Shown: piece by piece, positions 15,706-23,044 of the stretch
Layout of the letters: each line of letters opens with the position of its first letter
Position numbering within the stretch: position 1 is the stretch's first letter
Origin: Myxococcota bacterium
Lineage (GTDB): Bacteria; Myxococcota_A; UBA9160; PR03
Direction: 5' to 3'
Assembly: GCA_030066475.1 (NCBI GenBank)
Contig: JASJBO010000038.1
Span: forward strand, 1 to 23,044
DNA: 23,044 nt
The notes under the pieces: generated by a model
The model's database searches: none
What the model saw: the letters and a program-made list of their open reading frames with translations, nothing else
Told to the model about the DNA's origin: nothing
Program-made: the position numbers and the translations under genes

Positions 15706-16776
15706 ATGGCGCTGACCAAGGATCGGCTCGAACGCCTGATCGCGCGCTCGACCGACATCGTCGTGGCGACCGATCGGCGGGGCACCGTCGTCTACTACAA
15801 CGACGGGGCCAGCAAGAGCCTGGGCTATCGGGCGGACGAGGTGCTGGGCGAGCCCGTGGTGCGCCTGTATCCGGAGCTGGCCGAGGCGAAGCGCGTGATG
15901 GCTGCGATGCGCGACCCCGGCCACGGCGGCCGCGGCGTGGTGGAGACCTTCGAGACCACCTTCCTGTCGAAGTCGAACGAGAAGATCCCCGTGGCGATCT
16001 CGGGGACGCTGCTGTTCGACGACGCCGGGGAGGAGGACGGCACGATCGGCTTCGCCAAGGACCTGCGCGAGATCCTGCGCAAGGACCAGCTCGCCACCCT
16101 CGGCGAGGTCGCGATCGGGCTCTCCCACGAGATCAACAACCCGCTGGCGGTCATCACCAACCAGGCCGCGCTGCTCGAGCGCGACGTCGAGCGCCTGGCC
16201 GGCGAGGGCGACAGCTCGGTCGAGATCGAGCGCATCGACGCCGTGCGTCGCGAGGTGGCGCGCATCTCCGAGATCCTGGCCAAGCTCGAGGAGATGGCAC
16301 AGGCCGAGAGCTACGAGACCGTCGACTACATCGGCCCCGCGCGCATGATCGACCTGCGCGAGCGCCGCGAGGCCCCGCGCGAGCGCGACCCGCGGCTGCA
16401 GGGCGTGCGCGTGCTGGTGGTCGACGACGACCTGGGCATCTGCCGCAGCCTGGCCGAGCTGCTCGAGGCCGAGGGCTGCCGGGTCGAGACGGCGAACGAC
16501 GGCGCCGAGGCGCTGCGCCGGATCGAGTCCGACCCCTTCGACGTGGTGCTGACCGACGTGGTGATGCCGAACATGGACGGCCACGAGCTGTTCAAGACGC
16601 TGCGCCAGCGCTGCCCCGAGCTCCCGGTGCTGATGATGACCGCCTTCCACTACGACAAGGACCACATCATCAAGCGCAGCCGCCTCGAGGGCCTCGAGGG
16701 CGTCCTCTTCAAGAAGCCCGTCGACCCCGACCGCCTCCGCGAGATCCTCGCCGACGTCGTCTCGAAGAAGAAGTAG
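15706..16776 (+). CDS. PAS / H-box / receiver protein lacking a kinase ATPase domain
   Basis: The protein has 356 residues from ATG 15706 (CGGAG upstream). Residues 5-120 are a PAS domain. Residues about 125-205 match the dimerisation and histidine domain of sensor kinases with H141 in LSHEINNPLAV. The HATPase domain that should follow (N, G1, F, G2 boxes) is absent: about 30 linker residues lead straight into a receiver at 233-350 with DDD near 238-240, D284 in LTDVVMP and K in FKKPVD. I see no frameshift remnant. It could be phosphorylated by another kinase, act as a phosphorelay bridge, or dimerise through the H-box. Its stop faces the ComF frame. Confidence 0.88.
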   Translation: MALTKDRLERLIARSTDIVVATDRRGTVVYYNDGASKSLGYRADEVLGEPVVRLYPELAEAKRVMAAMRDPGHGGRGVVETFETTFLSKSNEKIPVAISGTLLFDDAGEEDGTIGFAKDLREILRKDQLATLGEVAIGLSHEINNPLAVITNQAALLERDVERLAGEGDSSVEIERIDAVRREVARISEILAKLEEMAQAESYETVDYIGPARMIDLRERREAPRERDPRLQGVRVLVVDDDLGICRSLAELLEAEGCRVETANDGAEALRRIESDPFDVVLTDVVMPNMDGHELFKTLRQRCPELPVLMMTAFHYDKDHIIKRSRLEGLEGVLFKKPVDPDRLREILADVVSKKK

Positions 16777-17460
16777 TGGGGGGACGGCGTCTCCGCGGGG
16801 GGTGCGGGCGGCGCAGACGGCGACGATCTGGCGGGCGCCGGCGGCGCGGAGGGTGCGGGCGGCCTCGCTGAGGGTGGCGCCGGTGGTGACGACGTCGTCG
16901 ACCAGGGCGATGCGCCGGCCGCGGGCGGCGGGCGCCGCGCGGAAGGCGCCGGCGACGTTCCGGCGCCGGGCGCGGCGGTCGAGGCCGGTCTGGCTCGCCG
17001 TGGCGCGCACCTGCTCGAGCAGCCGGGGCTCGACCGGCCGCGCGAGCGCGCGCCCGACCGCGTGCGCGAGCTCGCCGGCGGGGTGGAAGCCGCGCTCGCG
17101 CCAGCGCCGCGGCGAGGTCGGGATCGGCACGACGCAGTCCGGTGTCGGGCCGGGCAGGCGCCGCGCCGCGCTGGCGGCGAGCCAGGCCACCACCACGGCC
17201 GGGCGCGGATCGGCGCCGGCCAGCCCGCCGCGCGGGTACTTGAGGCGGTGGATCCAGTCCGCGGCTTCCTCTGCGAACGCCACCTCGGCGACGCAGGCCT
17301 CCAGGGGACCGTGCCGAGGCGGCTCGTCGGCGGCCGCGAGCCGCGGCAGCCGCCGCCGGCACCGGTCACACAGCGGCGCGTCGCCTCTGAGCGGGCGCCG
17401 ACAGCCCGCGCAGACGCGCGGGAGCAGCAGATCGAGCCAGCCGTCGAGGCCGAGGCGCAC
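16777..17460 (-). CDS. ComF-type phosphoribosyltransferase (no proper stop codon)
   Basis: It starts at GTG 17460 with GGAG about 7 bases before it. Residues 17-34 have the ComF zinc-ribbon cysteines (CAGC and CDRC). A hydrophobic helix, VPIPTSPRRWRERGFHPAGEL and the PRPP-binding loop LVDDVVTTGATLSE (about 187-200) follow, then AVCAARTP, where such proteins normally end. In this frame no stop occurs until 14479, deep in antisense of trxB, so the end given here is only where homology and the facing gene stop. Two G6 runs (16778-16783 and 16797-16802) could hide an indel. ComF proteins are linked to DNA uptake or PRPP-using reactions, poorly understood outside Bacillus. Confidence 0.75.
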
Positions 17461-17510
17461 GCGCGCTCCGCGCGGGACCGGGTCGAGGGGGCGGGATCAG
17501 GCCGAGGCGG

Positions 17511-17882
17511 TCACGGCGCGCTGCGAGCGCCGGCGGCCGGGGCGAACGCGAGCGGCGTGGCATCGCTCCAGAGCCGCTCGATGTCGTAGTCCGCGCGCGT
17601 CGCGGGCTGGAAGACGTGGACGATCACGTCCGCCAGGTCGATCAGCACCCAGCGGCCCTCGTCCACGCCCTCGACCCCGATCGGCCGCTCGCCGCGCTCG
17701 GCCAGCGCCCGCTCGATCGACTCGGCGATGGCGCGCACCTGCCGGTCGGAGCGGCCGGTCGCCACCACGAAGGCGTCCGCGAACGAGGCCAGCTCGCGCA
17801 CGTCGAGCGCCACCACGTCCTCGGCCTTCGTGTCCAGGGCCGCTTCCACGGCGATGCGGGTCTTCTCCATCCAGTCCATCAT
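17511..17882 (-). CDS. rsfS: Ribosomal silencing factor RsfS
   Basis: The protein has 123 residues from ATG 17882 (ATG 17879 is equally possible). Conserved elements are DAFVVATGRSDRQVRAIAESI and EGRWVLIDLADVIVHVF. RsfS binds ribosomal protein L14 on the large subunit and blocks subunit joining, lowering translation in poor conditions. The tail after ERLW adds about 18 residues, slightly longer than typical. It follows nadD, the usual partner in bacteria, after a 51-base gap that contains 15-bp repeats. Confidence 0.95.
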   Translation of the reverse strand: MMDWMEKTRIAVEAALDTKAEDVVALDVRELASFADAFVVATGRSDRQVRAIAESIERALAERGERPIGVEGVDEGRWVLIDLADVIVHVFQPATRADYDIERLWSDATPLAFAPAAGARSAP

Positions 17883-17926
17883 CCGGTTTGTGTCGTTCCG
17901 GCTTGCGTCGTTCCGGCTTGCGTCAT
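17879..17926 (-). CDS. Possible 15-codon repetitive leader ORF before rsfS
   Basis: ATG 17926 opens a short frame MTQAGTTQAGTTQTG whose TGA overlaps the rsfS start (ATGATG). It begins 7 bases after the nadD stop. The peptide is repetitive because the DNA is a 15-bp repeat. No convincing Shine-Dalgarno is seen, so it may be only a by-product of the repeat. Confidence 0.25.
   Translation of the reverse strand: MTQAGTTQAGTTQTG
17892..17921 (-). repeat. 15-bp tandem repeat between nadD and rsfS
   Basis: Two perfect copies of GACGCAAGCCGGAAC (minus strand), with a degenerate third copy (ACACAAACCGG) touching the rsfS start. It fills most of the gap between the genes. Confidence 0.9.
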
Positions 17927-17933
17927 CTGGCCG

Positions 17934-18608
17934 TCATCGCCCTTCGCAGCGCGCGGTGTCGTAGGCCCCGCTCGCGAGCACCGCCAGGCGGACCCGCTCG
18001 GGTAGGAGATAGCGCACGGAGCGGCCCTCGCGCAGGCGCCGGCGCAGGTCGGAGGCCGAGACGTCGAAGCCCCGGATCTCGACCAGCCGCACCTGGTTGC
18101 CGAGCCGCCGGTGCTGGCCCGAGGCGCCGTCGGGGGCGATCTCGACCTCGTCCTTCACCACGTCGGGCAGCCAGTCGCCCAGGTGGCCGCTGCGCAGCGG
18201 GGGCCGCACCATCACCGCGAAGTGTGCCAGCTCGAACAGCCGCCGCGGCTCGCGCCAGCCGCCCATCTCCGAGAAGGCATCGCTGCCCAGCACGAAGACC
18301 GGCCGCTCGGGCGCGAGGCGCTCGCCGAAGGCGCGGAGCGTGTCGACCAGGAACGACGGGCCGTCGCGCTCCACCTCGATGGGGTCGAGCGCGAAGCGCG
18401 GGTTGCCCTCGATCGCCAGCCGCACCCACTCGACGCGCTCGGCCGCGGGCGCGATCGGGTCGCCGTCGTCACCGGCCTTGTGGGGCGGCTGCGCGCTCGG
18501 CACGAACAGCAGGCGCGCGAGTCCCAGCGCCTCCACCACCTCCTCGGCGGCGCGCAGGTGCCCCAGGTGGATCGGGTTGAAGGTGCCGCCGTACAGGGCG
18601 GTGCTCAT
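17934..18608 (-). CDS. nadD: Nicotinate-nucleotide adenylyltransferase
   Basis: The protein has 224 residues from ATG 18608, overlapping the proA stop by 4 bases. The nucleotidyltransferase signature GGTFNPIHLGHLRAAEE starts at residue 7, VLGSDAF lies in the middle, and the C-terminal nucleotide-binding segment reads VSASDLRRRLREGRSVRYLLPERV. The enzyme makes nicotinic acid adenine dinucleotide from ATP and nicotinate mononucleotide, a required step to NAD. Length fits the family. Confidence 0.96.
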   Translation of the reverse strand: MSTALYGGTFNPIHLGHLRAAEEVVEALGLARLLFVPSAQPPHKAGDDGDPIAPAAERVEWVRLAIEGNPRFALDPIEVERDGPSFLVDTLRAFGERLAPERPVFVLGSDAFSEMGGWREPRRLFELAHFAVMVRPPLRSGHLGDWLPDVVKDEVEIAPDGASGQHRRLGNQVRLVEIRGFDVSASDLRRRLREGRSVRYLLPERVRLAVLASGAYDTARCEGR

Positions 18609-19863
18609 TCGCGGAGCTGGCCGTCCCCGAACATCACGAACTTCTGCGCGGTGAGCCCCTCGAGCCCCATCGGGCCGTAGGCGTGGAGCTTCGTGGTCGA
18701 GATCCCGATCTCGGCGCCCAGGCCGAGCCGGAAGCCGTCGGCGAAGGCCGTCGAGCAGTTCACGCCCACGGCCGACGAGTTCACCTTGCGCACGAAGGCC
18801 TGCGAGTTCGCGTAGTCGTTGGTGACGATCACCTCGGTGTGGTCCGAGCCGTAGGACTGGATGTGCGCCACCGCCGCGTCGAGGTCGTCGACCACCCGCA
18901 CCGCCAGGATCGGCGCCAGGTACTCGGCCCCCCAGTCCGACTCGTCGGCGGGCTTCGCCTCGGCGAACACCTCCTGGGTACGCGCGCAGCCGCGGATCTC
19001 GACGCCCTCTTCGTGCAGCGCCTTCAGCACCCGCGGCAGCACGGTGGCCGCCACGTCGCGGTGCGCGAGCAGCGTCTCGAGCCCGTTGCACACCGCCATC
19101 TGCTTGAGCTTCGAGTCGCACACGATCGCCGTCGCCATCTCCGGGTCGGCGCTCCGGTCGAGGTAGACGTGACACACGCCCATGTCGTGCGCGATCACCG
19201 GGATCGTCGAGTTCTCGATCACCTTGCGCACCAGCTCCTTGCCGCCGCGCGGGATGATCAGGTCGACGTAGCGGTCGAGGCGCAGCAGGTGGTCGATCGC
19301 CGCGCGGTCGGTGGTGGGCACCAGCGTGATCGCATCGGCGGGAATGCCCAGGTCGGTGGCCGCGCCGCGCAGCTCCTCGGCGAGCGCCAGGTTGGCGCGG
19401 ATCGCCTCGGAGCCGCCGCGCAGGATCACCGCGTTGCCCGACTTGAGGCACAGCGCGGCCGCGTCGACCGTCACGTTGGGCCGCGACTCGTAGATCATCG
19501 CGATCACGCCCAGGGGAATGCGCATGCGTCCCACGCGCAGCCCGTTCGGGCGCACCGACAGCCCGCTGATCTCGCCGACCGGGTCGGGCAGGGCGGCCAC
19601 GTCGCGCAGGCCCGCGATCATGTTGGCCCAGCGGTCGTCGGTGAGCGCGAGCCGGTTGAGCAGCGGCGTCGCCACGCCGCGCGCGCGCGCCTGCTCCACG
19701 TCCTCGGCGTTCGCCGCCAGGATGCGCTCGCGCGCCGCCTCGATGCGCTCGGCCGCACGCGCGAGCCAGGCGTCCTTTTCGGCCCGCGAGAGCTGCGCCG
19801 TGGCGACCGAGGCCTCGCGCGCGGCGCGGGCGAGGGCTTCGATCTGCCTGGCGAGGTCGTCGC

Positions 19864-19867
<4 letters not shown>
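18605..19867 (-). CDS. proA: Gamma-glutamyl phosphate reductase
   Basis: The protein has 420 residues from ATG 19867. The aldehyde dehydrogenase-like fold carries the catalytic C260 in AVCNGLETLLAH, along with the family segments IYESRPNVTVDAAALCLKSG, IIPRGGKELV and GPMGLEGLT. It reduces glutamyl-5-phosphate to glutamate semialdehyde with NADPH, the second step of proline synthesis. ATG overlaps the proB stop (4 bases), which fits the ProB-ProA pathway pair. Confidence 0.97.
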
Positions 19868-22209
<2,342 letters not shown>

Positions 22210-22467
22210 TCAGGCCTCGGCCGGCTCGATGCTGGCGATCTTGCGGCCCTTGGAGCGGCCGTACTGGACGGTGCCGTCGCGCAGGGCGAAGAGGGTATAG
22301 TCGCGGCCCACGCCCACGTGGCGGCCCGGGTGGATGCTGGTGCCGACCTGGCGCACCAGGATGCTGCCGGCCGTCACCGTCTGGCCGGCGAAGACCTTCA
22401 CGCCGCGCCGCTGCGCGTTCGAGTCGCGCCCGTTGCGGGAGCTGCCCTGTCCCTTCTTGTGCGCCAT
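22210..22467 (-). CDS. rpmA: 50S ribosomal protein L27
   Basis: The protein has 85 residues from ATG 22467, 4 bases after the rplU stop. It opens [17 protein letters not shown] and has GGVKV-like [17 protein letters not shown] and [12 protein letters not shown], all typical L27. The basic N-terminus reaches the peptidyl-transferase centre. No N-terminal extension of the Firmicutes type is present. Confidence 0.98.
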   Translation of the reverse strand: MAHKKGQGSSRNGRDSNAQRRGVKVFAGQTVTAGSILVRQVGTSIHPGRHVGVGRDYTLFALRDGTVQYGRSKGRKIASIEPAEA

Positions 22468-22471
22468 CGCT

Positions 22472-22780
22472 TCAGCCCTCGATCTTCTCGATGTGAACCT
22501 GCGTGAGGCTCTGCCGGTGGCCCTGCTTGCGTCGGTAGTTCTTGCGCCGCTTCATCTTGAAGATCGTGATCTTCTCGCCGCGGCCGTGGGCCTTGATGGT
22601 GCCGACCACCTTGGCGCCGTCGACGGTGGGGGTGCCGATGCGCGGCTCGCCCTCGCCGCCCACCAGCAGCACCTCGAGCTCGACGGGGTCGCCGACCGAG
22701 CCCGCGAGCTTTTCGACCCAGACGTCCTCGCCCGGCTCGACGCGGACCTGCTTGCCTCCGGTGCGGACCACCGCGTACAT
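22472..22780 (-). CDS. rplU: 50S ribosomal protein L21
   Basis: The protein has 102 residues. ATG 22780 is chosen over GTG 22783 because L21 starts [11 protein letters not shown] and GAGGAG lies 5-6 bases before it. The C-terminal motif [16 protein letters not shown] is the conserved rRNA-binding part. The start overlaps the stop of the preceding partial gene by one base (TGATG). It precedes rpmA, as nearly always. Confidence 0.98.
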   Translation of the reverse strand: MYAVVRTGGKQVRVEPGEDVWVEKLAGSVGDPVELEVLLVGGEGEPRIGTPTVDGAKVVGTIKAHGRGEKITIFKMKRRKNYRRKQGHRQSLTQVHIEKIEG

Positions 22781-23044
22781 CACGACTCCTCGGCCTGGGT
22801 GGGACGCGGGAGTATCCGGGATTCCTCTTCGGCGTCAACGACCTGAGCCTCGTCGGGGCTCGATGCCGGCGCGCTGGCAACTGGCGATGGCGCGGCCGGA
22901 GGCCGCGCCAAGCCTTCGCTCGGCTTCGCCTCGCTGCGCGCTCCGCCGCCTACGGCGGCTGCGCTTGCGGCGTCCCTGGGGACTTCGCTCGGCTGCGCCT
23001 CGCTGCGCGCGCCTTCGGCGCTTGCGGGGGTGCCTGGGGAGGGG
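22780..23044 (-). CDS. C-terminal tail of an unidentified upstream protein (5' end outside window)
   Basis: A minus-strand frame enters from the right edge and stays open for 87 codons to a TGA (22780-22782) that overlaps the rplU ATG. It is low-complexity: alanine, proline, serine and glutamate, with two repeat-coded segments (ASAEGARSEAQPSEV and a GGGARSEAKPSEG stretch), then PAAPSPVASAPASSPDEAQ and an acidic end. Genomic position suggests ribonuclease G/E (rng/rne), often found before rplU and with disordered tails, but no catalytic part is visible, so this is inference only. The tight TGATG junction supports a real gene. Confidence 0.55.
   Translation of the reverse strand, partial: PSPGTPASAEGARSEAQPSEVPRDAASAAAVGGGARSEAKPSEGLARPPAAPSPVASAPASSPDEAQVVDAEEESRILPRPTQAEES
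22811..22838 (-). promoter_or_regulatory. Candidate sigma-70 promoter for rplU
   Basis: The minus strand has TTGACG (22833-22838), a 16-base spacer and GATACT (22811-22816). A start site near 22804 would leave about 24 bases before ATG 22780. It lies inside the apparent C-terminal coding tail of the upstream gene, so it would be an internal promoter. Confidence 0.35.
22889..22909. other. Perfect 9-bp hairpin GGCGCGGCC-GGA-GGCCGCGCC
   Basis: A perfect inverted repeat with a 3-base loop lies 3 bases from dispersed repeat copy F. It has no T-run on either side, so it is not a classical intrinsic terminator. It may belong to the repeat unit or be a processing or attenuation structure. Confidence 0.6.
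22913..22970 (+). repeat. Dispersed repeat copy F
   Basis: Hairpin 1 is the swapped version GGC-TTC-GCC; core TCGCTGCGCGC; hairpin 2 is GCCGCC-TAC-GGCGGC (22945-22959); tail GCGCTTGCGG. On the minus strand it lies in the open frame before rplU. Confidence 0.85.
22981..23032 (+). repeat. Dispersed repeat copy G
   Basis: Hairpin 1 is GGC-TGC-GCC; core TCGCTGCGCGC; hairpin 2 is GCGCC-TTC-GGCGC (23009-23021); tail GCTTGCGGGG. It is in tandem with copy F and in the same coding phase. Confidence 0.85.

Noticed and set aside
16802..18580. Long plus-strand frame opposite comF and nadD-rsfS
   Set aside because: It is arginine-, proline- and serine-rich without motifs, and it overlaps well-supported minus-strand genes.
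22889..22909. Intrinsic terminator of the gene upstream of rplU
   Set aside because: There is no T-run after the stem on the minus strand, and the reading frame continues through the hairpin to a stop at rplU.

Overview
The window is very GC-rich bacterial chromosomal DNA with dense coding, 1-8 base start/stop overlaps (ATGA, GTGA, TGATG) and frequent GTG/TTG starts. The order [upstream gene]-rplU-rpmA-obg-proB-proA-nadD-rsfS, a perfect sigma-54 promoter, PAS/receiver signalling proteins and a duplicated ThyX-like protein suggest a deltaproteobacterial-grade organism (Myxococcota, Desulfobacterota, Binatota or a relative). This placement is an inference; no rRNA or tRNA was seen.

Left part (1-5875). 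A degenerate NtrC-like AAA+ protein runs off the left edge on the minus strand, behind a -24/-12 promoter. A divergent plus-strand group follows: a two-domain ThyX-like protein, a 24-codon mini-ORF made by a 74-bp tandem duplication, a secreted protein of unknown function, a GNAT acetyltransferase and a class I/II aminotransferase.

Middle (5876-16776). A secreted M20 peptidase (minus) is divergent from an M23 lipoprotein (plus). The plus strand continues with a small hypothetical protein, plant-type glutamate-cysteine ligase, a DUF1232 protein, a receiver-PAS protein, a membrane protein, glutaredoxin, thioredoxin reductase and a PAS/H-box/receiver protein that lacks an ATPase domain. Glutathione synthesis, glutaredoxin and thioredoxin reductase give this stretch a thiol-redox theme.

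Right part (16777-23044), all minus strand: the C-terminal end of an unidentified gene, rplU, rpmA, obg, proB, proA, nadD, rsfS and a ComF-type phosphoribosyltransferase with no stop codon before it meets the convergent kinase-like gene. This is a ribosome-assembly, proline and NAD operon.

Most unusual feature: a family of about 50-60 bp dispersed repeats, seven copies in 23 kb. Each has a small hairpin with a TNC triloop, a constant TCGCTGCGCGC core, a second hairpin of variable sequence, and a GCTTGCGG tail. The first hairpin exists as GCC/GGC and GGC/GCC versions, a compensatory change. Five copies lie inside apparent coding sequence, all read in the same phase (A-S-x-x-E-A-R-S-E), and a sixth forms the leader up to the TTG start of obg. 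This resembles in principle the in-frame palindromic elements of Rickettsia, but the sequence is different.
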